DNA from: Marinomonas hwangdonensis
GTDB taxonomy: Bacteria; Pseudomonadota; Gammaproteobacteria; Pseudomonadales; Marinomonadaceae
Direction: 5' to 3'
Assembly (NCBI RefSeq): GCF_003721245.1
Contig: NZ_RIZG01000001.1
Coordinates: 598,723 to 662,722, forward strand
DNA length: 64,000 nucleotides
Shown here: in pieces, positions 12,504-22,443 of the stretch
Layout of the letters: each line of letters opens with the position of its first letter
Position numbering within the stretch: the stretch's first letter is position 1
Made by a program: the position numbers and the translations under genes
The notes under the pieces: generated by a model
Told to the model about the DNA's origin: nothing
The model's database searches: none
What the model saw: the letters and a program-made list of their open reading frames with translations, nothing else

Positions 12504-13670
12504 ATGACAGTAAAACAAATGCGTGTTGGTTTGGTGGGGTCTGGGTATATGGGGAAAGCCCATGCGGTTGCCTATCGAAATGCCATGGCGGCGTTTGCCA
12601 TTCCACAAGGTCAATTGCACTGCGAAATGTTGGCGGATGCCACACCGGAGTTGGCTGCAGTAAAAGCCTTAGAACTGGGTTTTAACCGCTCAACAGGAGA
12701 TTGGAAGACATTAATGAGTGATCCTGACATTGATGTGGTCGATATTTGCGCCCCCAATTTTTTACACAAAGAGATCGCGCTTGCTGCTATTGCCGCAGGC
12801 AAGCATGTTTACAGTGAAAAACCATTGGCACTCAATGCCGCTGACGCCAAAGAGATGACCGAAGCGGCAGAGCGAGCAGGGGTAAAAACACTGGTGGGGT
12901 TTAATTACATTAAAAACCCCACGGTACAGTTTGCTAAACAGCTAATTGCTCGTGGCGATATTGGCGAAGTAGTGCATTTTCGTGGTGTGTTCAATGAAGA
13001 CTATCTTGCGGATGCCACTTTACCTTTCAGTTGGCGTTTGCAAAAAGCGTTTGCGGGAACCGGAGCGCTGAACGATTTAGCCTCACATTTGGTGCAGCTA
13101 GCAACGCATTTAGTGGCGCCTATTACTTCGTTGTGCGCGGACCTTAAAATTGTTCATCAGCACCGTCCACTGTCTCAAACGTCAGACGATTCGAAAGCCG
13201 GTGTTGGTGAAGTGGAAAACGACGATCAAGCTCATATGATGGTGCGTTTTGCGAACGGGGCTCAGGGTACGTTGGAAGTGTCGCGTATCGCATGGGGTCG
13301 CAAAAATGGTTTGTCGTTTGAGGTAACGGGCACTAAAGGGAGTTTGATTTTTGATCAAGAGACCTTGTCAGAGTTGTCTTTATACATAGCCGAAGGGCAT
13401 CCCCAAACGCAAGGGTTTAAGCGTATTTTGGTCGGTCCTGAACACCCAGACTATCAAGCGTTTTGTGTGTCAGCAGGTCATGGCTTGGGCTTCAATGATA
13501 TGAAAGCCGTGGAAGTTCGGGATTTGTTTCAAGGCATAGTGAACGACGCCTCTTTATGGCCAGATTTCAGAGCCGCAACTCAGGTAAATATCATTCTCGA
13601 CAGCGTGGTTGAATCCGTTGATAAAAGAGGGTGGGTTGAGGTCGAGCAATATGATGGGGATCGAAAATGA
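12504..13670 (+). CDS. Gfo/Idh/MocA-family oxidoreductase (second inositol-type dehydrogenase)
   Basis: NAD(P)-dependent dehydrogenase of 388 aa. The Rossmann motif GLVGSGYMGKAHA is at the N terminus, the EKPLAL motif follows near residue 110, and a catalytic Asp/His pair is seen in NDLASHLVQLATH. It is distinct from IolG further downstream, so the operon encodes two dehydrogenases of this superfamily. By context it may act on scyllo-inositol or another inositol isomer or derivative; the substrate is not readable from sequence. GGAG lies 8 bases before the ATG, and the stop overlaps the iolC start by four bases (ATGA), showing translational coupling. Confidence 0.88.
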   Translation: MTVKQMRVGLVGSGYMGKAHAVAYRNAMAAFAIPQGQLHCEMLADATPELAAVKALELGFNRSTGDWKTLMSDPDIDVVDICAPNFLHKEIALAAIAAGKHVYSEKPLALNAADAKEMTEAAERAGVKTLVGFNYIKNPTVQFAKQLIARGDIGEVVHFRGVFNEDYLADATLPFSWRLQKAFAGTGALNDLASHLVQLATHLVAPITSLCADLKIVHQHRPLSQTSDDSKAGVGEVENDDQAHMMVRFANGAQGTLEVSRIAWGRKNGLSFEVTGTKGSLIFDQETLSELSLYIAEGHPQTQGFKRILVGPEHPDYQAFCVSAGHGLGFNDMKAVEVRDLFQGIVNDASLWPDFRAATQVNIILDSVVESVDKRGWVEVEQYDGDRK

Positions 13671-15625
13671 AGAATAAAAAATTAGATGTAATCTGCTTGG
13701 GACGCGCCGCGGTTGACCTCTACTCGGAACAAATTGGCGCTCCGCTAGAAGATGTGAACAGTTTCAAAAAATACCTTGGAGGCTCGTCGGCGAATATCGC
13801 CTTTGGTGCAGCGCGCATGGGGTTGAAATCGGCCATGCTGACGCGAGTCGGCGACGAACACATGGGGCGATTTGTGCGCCAAGAATTAGCCAGAGCGGGC
13901 GTGGACGTTTCTCATGTCGTCACGGATAAAGAGCGTTTAACCGGCTTGGTATTATTAGGCATTAAAGACAAAGACACGTTTCCCTTGATTTTTTATCGTG
14001 AAAACTGCGCGGACATGGCGATCAGTGAAAGCGACTTTGATGAGCCCTACATTGCTTCGGCAAAGGCGTTATTGATTACGGGCACGCATTTTTCTACCAA
14101 AGGCACAGATCAAGCAGCCAGAACGGCGATTCAGTTCGCTAAAGCTAATGACACAAAAGTCGTGGTCGACATCGATTATCGGCCAGTATTGTGGGGATTG
14201 ACAGGGAAAGGTGAGGGCGAAAATCGCTTTGTATCAAACGATTCTGTTACCCAGCATTTGCTGGCTATTATGCCCTTGTGCGATTTGGTCGTGGGTACTG
14301 AAGAAGAGTTTCATATTGCGGGTGGCTGTGAAGATACCATTGAGTGCTTAAAGCGCATTCGCAAAGTGTCCTCGGCTGAATTTGTGGTCAAGCGAGGTGC
14401 CTTAGGTTGCTCTGTGTTTAAAGGTGAGATTCCTGACACCTTAGACGACGGTATCACGCGTTACGGCGTCACTGTGGATGTGTTGAATGTGCTCGGTGCT
14501 GGTGATGCCTTTATGAGTGGTTATTTGCGTGGCTGGATTCCAGGTGAAGCGACGGAAAACGCCTGTGACTACGCGAATGCGTGTGGAGCGATTGTGGTGT
14601 CTCGCCATGGTTGTTCGCCTGCTATGCCAAGCCTTGAAGAGTTGGACTATTACCTAGCCAATCGCAATGACATTCCAAGGCCTGATCTTGATCCAGTGCT
14701 GAACTATTTGCATCGGGTCACGACTCAGCGCATGTTGCGTGAAGCGCCAACAAAAGAATGGCAAGACATGTGTATTTTGGCTTTCGATCATAGACGTCAA
14801 TTTGTCGATATGTGCCGTGAAGCGGGCGCACCCTTGTCACAAATAGCGAAAGCAAAGAAATTGATTCTACAAGCGGCTTATCAAGGAGCTTCTGCTTTAG
14901 AAGGTAAAGTCGGCGGCACAGGAATCTTGGCCGATGGTACATTTGCCCAAGACGTTTTGAATGACATTACTGGAAAAGATTTTTGGATCGCTCGACCTGT
15001 GGAGTTACCCAGCAGCCGCCCATTGCGCTTTGAACTTGGCAATAACGTCGGACAAGCGATTGCTACCTGGCCTGCCAATCATATCGTGAAATGCCTCGTG
15101 TTTTATCATCCAGATGATGACGTCGGTTTGCGTAATGAACAAGAACAAAAAGTCATGGACTTGTATCGTGCTTGCTGCACAACGGGCCATGAATTGCTGG
15201 TGGAGATCATTCCGCCGGCGGGATCTGAGGTCAAAGACGATACCTTGTCTCGTTCCATTGAGCGTTTCTATAACTTGGGCGTATTTCCTGATTGGTGGAA
15301 GCTGCCATCGCCCAGTAAAGCTGCTTGGCAAAATATCAGTGACCTGATTAAAACTCGTGCACCCTATTGTCGTGGTGTCGTTTTGTTGGGGTTAGACGCG
15401 CCTGTTGAAGCTTTAAAAGCGGGTTTCGAAGCTGCCGCAGGACAAGACATTTGTAAGGGTTTTGCCATTGGTCGAACGTTGTTTTCTGAGCCAGTAAAAG
15501 CTTGGTTAAGAAAAGACATTGATGATGCCGTGTTTGTTGAGCGTGTAACGCAAAACTACTTAGAAATGAGTGCATTGTGGCAGCAGCGAAACGACAGCCA
15601 GATGATGAAAAGGAAGGAGGCATGA
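13667..15625 (+). CDS. iolC: IolC fused to a DUF2090 aldolase-type domain
   Basis: A 652-aa two-domain enzyme. The N-terminal half is a PfkB/ribokinase-type 5-dehydro-2-deoxygluconokinase: GGSSANIAFGAARMG near residue 40 and the catalytic LNVLGAGDAFMSGYLRG near residue 275. From about residue 340 a second domain (DUF2090: MCILAFDHRRQFVDMC, GTGILADGTFAQ, GFAIGRTLFSEP) follows; such fusions are annotated as also carrying the 5-dehydro-2-deoxyphosphogluconate aldolase step (IolJ), which would explain why no separate iolJ is seen here. It phosphorylates and perhaps cleaves the product of IolB. Four-base overlap with the gene before and one with iolD. Confidence 0.95.
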   Translation: MKNKKLDVICLGRAAVDLYSEQIGAPLEDVNSFKKYLGGSSANIAFGAARMGLKSAMLTRVGDEHMGRFVRQELARAGVDVSHVVTDKERLTGLVLLGIKDKDTFPLIFYRENCADMAISESDFDEPYIASAKALLITGTHFSTKGTDQAARTAIQFAKANDTKVVVDIDYRPVLWGLTGKGEGENRFVSNDSVTQHLLAIMPLCDLVVGTEEEFHIAGGCEDTIECLKRIRKVSSAEFVVKRGALGCSVFKGEIPDTLDDGITRYGVTVDVLNVLGAGDAFMSGYLRGWIPGEATENACDYANACGAIVVSRHGCSPAMPSLEELDYYLANRNDIPRPDLDPVLNYLHRVTTQRMLREAPTKEWQDMCILAFDHRRQFVDMCREAGAPLSQIAKAKKLILQAAYQGASALEGKVGGTGILADGTFAQDVLNDITGKDFWIARPVELPSSRPLRFELGNNVGQAIATWPANHIVKCLVFYHPDDDVGLRNEQEQKVMDLYRACCTTGHELLVEIIPPAGSEVKDDTLSRSIERFYNLGVFPDWWKLPSPSKAAWQNISDLIKTRAPYCRGVVLLGLDAPVEALKAGFEAAAGQDICKGFAIGRTLFSEPVKAWLRKDIDDAVFVERVTQNYLEMSALWQQRNDSQMMKRKEA

Positions 15626-17487
15626 TGGACACGATACGTTTAACAATGGCACAGGCCTTGGTCAAACATTTGCAAGCGCAATTCACGGTAGTGGATGGCA
15701 TGGAAGTGCCTTTATTTGGCGGTGCTTGGGCGATTTTTGGGCATGGTAACGTGGCTGGTTTGGGCGAAGCTTTGGCTCACGTCAAAGACGACTTCACCAC
15801 CTTTCGAGCGCACAATGAACAAGGTATGGCGCTGGCGGCTTGTGCTTACGCGAAGCAACATCGTCGTCAACGTATTATGGCTTGCACGTCTTCGATTGGT
15901 CCCGGTGCGCTAAACATGGTGACGGCGGCGGGTATGGCGATGGCGAACCGTTTGCCTGTGTTGTTTTTGCCCGGTGATGTGTTTGCAACGAGAACGCCAG
16001 ATCCAGTCTTGCAACAGGTCGAGCATTTTAACGACCCTACCATGTCGGTGAACGATTGTTTTCGTCCTGTATCGCGTTATTTCGATCGCATCAACCGACC
16101 AGAGCAACTGATTACTAGCTTGCCTGTGGCGATCAATACCATGTTAGATCCAGCCACGTGCGGACCAGCCACCTTAGCATTGCCGCAAGATGTGCAGACT
16201 ATGGCGTTTGATTATCCGGTGAGTTTTTTTGCGAAAAAAGTTCATAAACCGCGTCGAAATCGCGCCGATGTGGATCAGTTGGCGGCAGCGGTTGCCGCGA
16301 TCAAGCAGGCGAAAAAACCACTAATCTTGCTTGGTGGCGGTGTGCATTACAGCTTAGCGCTTGAAGAGGCCACTGCCTTGATTGAGCGATGCCATATTCC
16401 CGCTTGTGAAACGCAAGCAGGCAAAGGCGCATTGCCTTGGGATCATGAATTTAACCTTGGTGCCGTGGGTGTCACGGGGTCCAATGCCGCCAATACGGCC
16501 GCGCAAGAAGCCGATTTAATCATCGCAATTGGTACGCGTTTGCAAGATTTTACGTCGGCATCGCGCACCTTGTTTGCCAATCCAGACCACACGCTATTAA
16601 GCATCAACATAACGTCTTTTGATGCTGAAAAACACAATGCTATGCCCTTAATTGGTGATGCAAAAGTCACCTTACAAGAGTTATTGGCCGAGGTTGAAGG
16701 TTATCAAACGCCAGCGACGTGGAGTGACAAGGTGAAAGCCTTGAATCTTGATTGGCTCGCCGCAGTGGATCACATTACGGCCTTGCCAACAGAAGCAAGC
16801 GATCAAGGTTATTTGCCAACTGATGCGAATGTGATTGGTGTGATAAATCGCGCAGCAAGCGCCAACAGCACCTTAGTGCAAGCAGCGGGTGGTTTGCCTG
16901 GTGAATTACACAAATTGTGGCGTACTTCGTCAGACCTTGGTTATCACGTGGAATACGGTTTTTCCTGTATGGGGTACGAGCTTGCTGGTGGTCTTGGGGT
17001 AAAAATGGCAACGCCAGAGCGCGAAGTGATTGTGATGGTGGGAGATGGCAGTTATTTGATGCTGAACTCTGAAATCGCCACCTCGGTGATGTTGGGTTTA
17101 AAGCTCATCATCGTTGTTTTGGACAACCGCGGTTACGCCTGTATCAATCGCTTACAACAAGCCTGTGGTGGCGAGTCATTCAATAATTTATTGCAGCATT
17201 GCCATAGCGTCGAAGCCGGCGCACCCAAGACCGACTTTGCCGCTCATGCCAAAGCACTAGGGGCGAATGCCGAGCAAGTCGCTTGTCTTGCCGATTTAGA
17301 GCACGCTCTGGCGCGAGCCAAAGCCAGTGACAAAACCTATGTGATCGCCATCGACACAGACCCAATGCCAAGTACACAAGAGGGTGGTGCTTGGTGGGAT
17401 GTGGCGGTGCCAGAAGTGTCGAATCGAGAGCAAGTAATCGAGGCCGAGCGTCGGTACAAAATAGCCAAACAACAGCAACCTTATTAA
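15625..17487 (+). CDS. iolD: IolD, trihydroxycyclohexane-1,2-dione hydrolase
   Basis: ThDP-dependent enzyme that opens the six-membered ring of 3D-trihydroxycyclohexane-1,2-dione to 5-deoxy-glucuronate. About 620 aa with the acetolactate-synthase fold: Glu in RAHNEQGMAL for cofactor activation, a central domain, and the ThDP-binding GDGSYLMLNSEI...DNRGYACI motif in the C-terminal third. Two adjacent ATGs are possible (15622 and 15625); I prefer 15625 because GGAGG then sits four bases upstream instead of one. Either way the start overlaps the iolC stop. Fifth gene of the inositol operon. Confidence 0.96.
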   Translation: MDTIRLTMAQALVKHLQAQFTVVDGMEVPLFGGAWAIFGHGNVAGLGEALAHVKDDFTTFRAHNEQGMALAACAYAKQHRRQRIMACTSSIGPGALNMVTAAGMAMANRLPVLFLPGDVFATRTPDPVLQQVEHFNDPTMSVNDCFRPVSRYFDRINRPEQLITSLPVAINTMLDPATCGPATLALPQDVQTMAFDYPVSFFAKKVHKPRRNRADVDQLAAAVAAIKQAKKPLILLGGGVHYSLALEEATALIERCHIPACETQAGKGALPWDHEFNLGAVGVTGSNAANTAAQEADLIIAIGTRLQDFTSASRTLFANPDHTLLSINITSFDAEKHNAMPLIGDAKVTLQELLAEVEGYQTPATWSDKVKALNLDWLAAVDHITALPTEASDQGYLPTDANVIGVINRAASANSTLVQAAGGLPGELHKLWRTSSDLGYHVEYGFSCMGYELAGGLGVKMATPEREVIVMVGDGSYLMLNSEIATSVMLGLKLIIVVLDNRGYACINRLQQACGGESFNNLLQHCHSVEAGAPKTDFAAHAKALGANAEQVACLADLEHALARAKASDKTYVIAIDTDPMPSTQEGGAWWDVAVPEVSNREQVIEAERRYKIAKQQQPY

Positions 17488-17554
17488 CTATCATTGTTAC
17501 TTTCACTTTTAAATAGAAAGTAGAAAAAATGAACAGAGATCTTGGAGCAATGTC

Positions 17555-18487
17555 ATGAACAGCACGAATAAAAATAACAACGCGGTAACCGAATCAAAGA
17601 TCCGAATTGGCATCAACCCACTGACTTGGACTAATGATGATTTGCCATCTTTGGGTGCCGATACCCCGCTAGAAGTGTGTTTGAGCGAAGCGCGTCAGGC
17701 CGGTTATAGCGGCATTGAATTAGGCAATAAATTCCCCCGTGATGCCAGTGTGCTTGGACCAATCCTCAAGCAACACGACTTATCTTTGGTGTCTGGTTGG
17801 TACAGTGCACGCTTATTAGAACGTAGCGTGGAAGACGAAATTGCGGCCATGCAGGACCATCTTAATCTACTAAAAGCCTTGGGTTCTAACGTCATGGTAT
17901 TTGCCGAAGTCAGTGGCTGTGTTCATGGGAACCAATCCGTGTCTTTGTCACAACGTCCACGTATGACTCAAAGCCAGTGGGAGGAATACGCCAAACGCAT
18001 GACGGCCGTCGCAGACTATATGACATCGGAAGGCGTAAAAATGGCCTATCACCATCACATGGGCACCGTGATCGAAACCGCAGAAGAAGTCGATAAGCTC
18101 ATGCAAATGACAGGCGATAATGTGGGTTTATTGTTGGATACCGGACACATCACTTTTGCCGGTGGCAATGCGTTGGCGATGGCGATAAAACACGCCAAAC
18201 GTATTGTTCATGTGCATTGTAAAGACATTCGCCCCGCGGTTTTGCAAGATAACCTAAACCGTGACAGTGCTTTTTTGAACGCGGTTCTGGATGGTGTGTA
18301 TACCGTGCCAGGAGATGGCAGCATTGACTATTTTCCTATTTTTGAAGTGCTGAAAGCCGCCGATTATCACGGCTGGATTGTGGTGGAAGCAGAGCAAGAT
18401 CCGGCGATTGCCCATCCATTAACCTATGCGACAAAAGGCTATGAGTATTTGTCAGCAAACTTAGCAAAGGCCGGTTTTCATTTTTAA
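17555..18487 (+). CDS. iolE: IolE, myo-inosose-2 dehydratase
   Basis: Metal-dependent dehydratase of the xylose-isomerase-like TIM-barrel family that removes water from 2-keto-myo-inositol. At 310 aa it has the usual length. Landmarks are RIGINPLTWTNDDLP at the N terminus, GYSGIELGNKFP, MAYHHHMGTVIE, GLLLDTGHITFAGG and HVHCKDIRP, which carry the metal-binding His, Glu and Asp residues. A TTGGAG stands before the ATG. It lies 67 bases after iolD in the same direction. Confidence 0.96.
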   Translation: MNSTNKNNNAVTESKIRIGINPLTWTNDDLPSLGADTPLEVCLSEARQAGYSGIELGNKFPRDASVLGPILKQHDLSLVSGWYSARLLERSVEDEIAAMQDHLNLLKALGSNVMVFAEVSGCVHGNQSVSLSQRPRMTQSQWEEYAKRMTAVADYMTSEGVKMAYHHHMGTVIETAEEVDKLMQMTGDNVGLLLDTGHITFAGGNALAMAIKHAKRIVHVHCKDIRPAVLQDNLNRDSAFLNAVLDGVYTVPGDGSIDYFPIFEVLKAADYHGWIVVEAEQDPAIAHPLTYATKGYEYLSANLAKAGFHF

Positions 18488-18540
18488 TCTGACACGGGTC
18501 ATTCACGTACTTTAAGAGATAAAAAAGAAGAGAGAATACA

Positions 18541-20061
18541 ATGTCGAATAATGTCATGGGTAACTTCATCAATAACCAGAGGGTAGCAAGTGCTTCCTCA
18601 CGCCAGGCCAAGGTCTTTAATCCTGCAACGGGTGACGTGTTCTTACAGGTTGCCTTGAGTACCGTTGAAGAAACACAAGGGGCGATTGCCGCTGCACAAA
18701 CCGCGTTTGAAACCTGGTCTCAGGTAACGCCATTAAATCGCGCTCGTGTACTTTTTAAGTTCAAAGCCTTGGTAGAAGAACATAGCCATGAGTTGGCGGA
18801 ATTGATTTCTAGCGAACATGGCAAAGTCTATTCCGACGCCATGGGCGAATTGACCCGAGGTCTGGAAGTGGTGGAATTTGCTTGTGGTATTCCTCATCTT
18901 CAAAAAGGCGAACACAGCCTAAATGTAGGGCGAGGTGTCGATAGCTATAGCTTGATGCAGCCGCTAGGCGTTTGTGCCGGTATCAGTCCATTCAATTTCC
19001 CCGCCATGGTGCCCATGTGGATGTTCCCTGTGTCCATCGCCTGTGGCAATACCTTCGTGATGAAACCGTCTGAGAAAGACCCAAGTACCATTATGCGTCT
19101 TGCTGAATTATTAAAAGAAGCGGGTTTGCCAGACGGCGTGTTTAACGTGGTTAACGGCGATAAAGAATCAGTCGATGTCTTGCTGACCGACGAACGTATT
19201 CAAGCGGTGAGCTTTGTTGGTTCTACGCCAATCGCAGAATACATTTATGCCACGGCGAGTGCTCACGGCAAACGTGTTCAAGCGCTTGGCGGTGCAAAAA
19301 ACCATATGTTGGTGATGCCTGATGCTGATCCTAGTCAAGTGGTGAACTCACTGATGGGTGCGGCTTACGGCTCCGCTGGAGAGCGTTGTATGGCGATCTC
19401 GGTTGCTGTGTGTGTCGGTGATGACGTGGCCGATAATCTGATTACCAAGTTGAAAACAGAAATTTCCACCATGACGATAGGGCCAGGTTTGTACAAGCAA
19501 TTTGGCATGGAAGAAGAACCGCACATGGGGCCGCTAATCAGCAAAGAGCATGCGCAAAAGGTGCGTGATTACATTACTTCAGGTGTTGAAGAAGGTGCTA
19601 CCTTGGTGGTCGATGGCCGTGATTTTGTGCGTAAAAATCACGAGCAAGGTTATTTTGTCGGACCAACCCTATTTGATCATGTGAAAGCGGGTATGCGCAT
19701 TTATGATGAAGAGATCTTCGGCCCCGTTTTGTGTGTGGTGCGAGTAGCGTCCTATGAAGAAGGCTTGGCACTTATCAATCAACATGAATACGGTAACGGC
19801 ACGGCGATTTTCACTCGTGACGGAGATACGGCACGACAGTTTACCGAGAAGGTTCAAGTCGGCATGGTGGGAGTAAACGTACCCATTCCTGTGCCAATGG
19901 CCTTCCATAGTTTTGGTGGTTGGAAGCGTTCATTGTTTGGACCTCTGCATATGCACGGGCCAGATGGCGTACGTTTTTACACTCGCATGAAAACCATTAC
20001 CGCGCGCTGGCCAACAGGCTTACGTGCCGGTGCTGAGTTCTCAATGCCAACCATGAAATAA
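18541..20061 (+). CDS. iolA: IolA/MmsA, CoA-acylating methylmalonate-semialdehyde dehydrogenase
   Basis: A 506-aa aldehyde dehydrogenase that converts malonate semialdehyde (or methylmalonate semialdehyde from valine) to acetyl-CoA (or propionyl-CoA), the last step of the inositol route. The catalytic Cys lies in GSAGERCMAIS, the cofactor region in SFVGSTPIAEYI, and the family signature is PFNFPAMVPMWMFP. The genomic place between iolE and iolB makes the inositol role likely. The ribosome site is weak (AAGAAGAGAGAA). Confidence 0.95.
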   Translation: MSNNVMGNFINNQRVASASSRQAKVFNPATGDVFLQVALSTVEETQGAIAAAQTAFETWSQVTPLNRARVLFKFKALVEEHSHELAELISSEHGKVYSDAMGELTRGLEVVEFACGIPHLQKGEHSLNVGRGVDSYSLMQPLGVCAGISPFNFPAMVPMWMFPVSIACGNTFVMKPSEKDPSTIMRLAELLKEAGLPDGVFNVVNGDKESVDVLLTDERIQAVSFVGSTPIAEYIYATASAHGKRVQALGGAKNHMLVMPDADPSQVVNSLMGAAYGSAGERCMAISVAVCVGDDVADNLITKLKTEISTMTIGPGLYKQFGMEEEPHMGPLISKEHAQKVRDYITSGVEEGATLVVDGRDFVRKNHEQGYFVGPTLFDHVKAGMRIYDEEIFGPVLCVVRVASYEEGLALINQHEYGNGTAIFTRDGDTARQFTEKVQVGMVGVNVPIPVPMAFHSFGGWKRSLFGPLHMHGPDGVRFYTRMKTITARWPTGLRAGAEFSMPTMK

Positions 20062-20081
20062 TACGTTTCGAGGTTTTTAAC

Positions 20082-20897
20082 ATGTCCCATTTACTTAGTA
20101 AAAAAAGCCAGCAAGCAGGGCAGTCACAGACTCAATTAGTGACACCTAAAAGTGCCAACTGGCAGTATGTTGGCTTTGAAGCCCATCAGCTTAAAGCAGG
20201 GGAGTCGGTTGTTATTCAAACTGGAACCGATGAAGTCTGTGCGGTGATTCTATCGGGGAAAGCCAATGCCAGTACCAAGCTGGAAGCTTGGCAGAACATT
20301 GGTGAGCGCATGAGTGTGTTCGAGCAAAAGGCCCCTTATTCTGTGTATTCCCCGGCGCAAGACGAAATACACATTGACGCCATTACGGATGTGGAAGTCG
20401 CCTTTTGCAAGGCACCGGGGAAAGGCGGATTTTCAGCGAAATTGATCACCCCTGAGCAATGCCAGTACGAAACGCGAGGTGTTGCCAGCAACACTCGGCA
20501 TGTGTGTAATATCTTATTTGGTAACGAGCCTGCTGATAGCTTGCTAGTCTGTGAAGTCATCACGCCAAGTGGCGGCTGGTCTAGCTATCCGCCGCACAAG
20601 CATGATACCGATGCGGCGCCTGCAGAAACACAATTGGAAGAAACCTATTACCACAAAATAGATCCGCCACAAGGCTTTGCTTTCCAACGGGTTTATACCG
20701 ATGACCGCAGCATTGATGAAACCATGGCCGTGGAAGATGGTGATCTAGTCATGGTTCCGGAAGGTTATCATCCGGTTGGCGTGCCACACGGTTATCAATC
20801 CTATTATTTAAACGTCATGGCGGGGCCAAGTCGTAACTGGATTTTCCATAATGATCCAGATCACGCTTGGATTATTGAACGAGATAAGAAAGCTTAA
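20082..20897 (+). CDS. iolB: IolB, 5-deoxy-glucuronate isomerase
   Basis: Cupin-fold isomerase, 271 aa, that converts 5-deoxy-glucuronate from IolD to 5-dehydro-2-deoxygluconate, the IolC substrate. The C-terminal cupin shows the metal-binding pattern YPPHKHD...LEETYYHK...GYHPVGVPHG. Start ATG 20082 is 20 bases after the iolA stop; GAGG lies about 9 bases before it. Length and motifs are typical. Confidence 0.95.
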   Translation: MSHLLSKKSQQAGQSQTQLVTPKSANWQYVGFEAHQLKAGESVVIQTGTDEVCAVILSGKANASTKLEAWQNIGERMSVFEQKAPYSVYSPAQDEIHIDAITDVEVAFCKAPGKGGFSAKLITPEQCQYETRGVASNTRHVCNILFGNEPADSLLVCEVITPSGGWSSYPPHKHDTDAAPAETQLEETYYHKIDPPQGFAFQRVYTDDRSIDETMAVEDGDLVMVPEGYHPVGVPHGYQSYYLNVMAGPSRNWIFHNDPDHAWIIERDKKA

Positions 20898-20941
20898 AAC
20901 ACACAGATTATTGAATAAAAATAACACTAAGGATGAAGGTC

Positions 20942-21940
20942 ATGTTGAATTTTGCTTTGTTTGGGGCGGGTCGAATCGGAAAGATGCACGCTCAAAATAT
21001 TCAGGCGTTTGCTCAATCTAGCTTAAAATATGTCTTTGATGTCTATGGGCCGGCGGCTGAGGCTGTTGCGAAAGCCACCGGTGCCAAGGTGGCTGACAGT
21101 GTAGACGTGGCTTTGGCCGATCCAGATGTGGATGCGGTATTAATTGCCACCAGTACGGACACCCATGTGGAGCTGATTATTAAAGCGGCCAAAGCGGGTA
21201 AAGCCATTTTATGTGAAAAGCCGATAGATCTAGACACAGCGACAGTAAACGCCTGTTTAGAGCAAATTAAAGATTGCCACGTGCCTATTCAGATTGGTTT
21301 TAATCGCCGCTACGATCCAAGCCATGCGGCTGTCGTCAAAGCCGCACAAGATGGCAGTATTGGCAAGTTAGAGCAGATCATCATCACAAGTCGAGATCCA
21401 GGTATGGCCCCCGTAGAATACCTCAAATCGTCTGGTGGTATTTTCCGTGACATGATCATTCATGATTTTGATATGGCGCGTTTTGTATTAGGTGAAGAAA
21501 TTGTCGAGTTACAAGCCTTTGGCAGCGCCATGGTGGATGAAAAGATCACCGAAATTGGCGATGTCGATAGTGTGATGGTCATCATGAAAAGCCAATCTGG
21601 CCGCTTGATTCATATCAACGGTTCACGTCGCGCGATATATGGTTACGATCAACGGGTGGAAGCGTTTGGCTCAGAAGGCATGGTGATTTCAAACAACCAA
21701 ACACCAACCTCAGTTACTCGCTACACCAAAGACACAACGCAAGTAAAAGATCCGCTTTATAACTTCTTTATCGATCGTTATGTGGATGCCTACAACTTGC
21801 AGCTAACCTCTTTTATTGAAAATGTTCTTGCGAAGAACCCTGTATCTCCAAGTTTCGAAGATGGACGTCGTGCCCAAATGCTCGCTGATGCCGCACAGAA
21901 ATCACTGGAAACAGGGCAGAAAGTGACCTTGAGCTGGTAG
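20942..21940 (+). CDS. iolG: IolG, myo-inositol 2-dehydrogenase
   Basis: The first enzyme of the pathway oxidises myo-inositol to 2-keto-myo-inositol with NAD. Motifs: FALFGAGRIGKMHAQ (nucleotide binding), CEKPIDLD (catalytic Lys) and RDMIIHDFDMARF (Asp and His of the active site). I use ATG 20942, about 332 aa, because TAAGGA lies eight bases before it; the ATG at 20933 overlaps that ribosome site. Last gene of the operon, ahead of a terminator. Confidence 0.94.
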   Translation: MLNFALFGAGRIGKMHAQNIQAFAQSSLKYVFDVYGPAAEAVAKATGAKVADSVDVALADPDVDAVLIATSTDTHVELIIKAAKAGKAILCEKPIDLDTATVNACLEQIKDCHVPIQIGFNRRYDPSHAAVVKAAQDGSIGKLEQIIITSRDPGMAPVEYLKSSGGIFRDMIIHDFDMARFVLGEEIVELQAFGSAMVDEKITEIGDVDSVMVIMKSQSGRLIHINGSRRAIYGYDQRVEAFGSEGMVISNNQTPTSVTRYTKDTTQVKDPLYNFFIDRYVDAYNLQLTSFIENVLAKNPVSPSFEDGRRAQMLADAAQKSLETGQKVTLSW

Positions 21941-21964
21941 CAAGGTGATTTAGCAGAAGGACTT

Positions 21965-21994
21965 AAAAAGGGCCGCGTCGACGTGCCCTTTTTT
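21965..21994 (+). terminator. Terminator of the inositol operon
   Basis: A-rich 9-bp stem AAAAAGGGC (21965-21973) with GCCCTTTTT (21985-21993), an 11-base intervening segment that is itself partly palindromic, and six T (21989-21994). It closes the plus-strand iol genes. Confidence 0.85.
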
Positions 21995-22029
21995 ATTACC
22001 GATTCTGCTGGACTTTATCGAATGACTAT

Positions 22030-22443
22030 CTATTTAAGTGACGCTATAGACAGCTCGACTTTTTGCCTGAAGTCGTCAGGGAAGGGAATGGCGGCTTTGG
22101 CGGCTTTAGAGACACAGACATAGGTGACATCGGCTTCCACAACAATGTCATCCGTTTGCACATTAACTATGGTTTGTTTCATTGTGACACTGCGATTACC
22201 CATTTTCGTATAGTGGGTTTGAACTTCGAGCAGGTCACCAAAATTGGCTTCGGATTTAAAGTTAATGTTGATATTGACCACAGGCCAGACCAGATCCTGT
22301 TGCATCCAATCATTACTATCAAAGAACTCATCAAAAAATGCCCAGCGACCTTCTTCCATAAATTCTAGATAACGGGCATTGTTTACATGTTGAAAAAGGT
22401 CTAGATGATAACCGCGTACTTTGATTCGTGTTTTGTTCAGCAT
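22030..22443 (-). CDS. fadM: FadM-like acyl-CoA thioesterase (hotdog fold)
   Basis: A 137-aa single hotdog-domain thioesterase. The N terminus KVRGYHLDLFQHVNNARYL, with its catalytic Asp, and the later VNININF closely match E. coli FadM (YbaW), a long-chain acyl-CoA thioesterase that assists beta-oxidation. It faces the inositol operon and looks like an independent single gene. No signal peptide; cytoplasmic. Confidence 0.88.
   Translation of the reverse strand: MLNKTRIKVRGYHLDLFQHVNNARYLEFMEEGRWAFFDEFFDSNDWMQQDLVWPVVNININFKSEANFGDLLEVQTHYTKMGNRSVTMKQTIVNVQTDDIVVEADVTYVCVSKAAKAAIPFPDDFRQKVELSIASLK

Noticed and set aside
12611..12802. Minus-strand short frames in the inositol operon (this one and similar ones to 18 kb)
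   Set aside because: All lie fully inside well-supported plus-strand enzymes and lack start signals.
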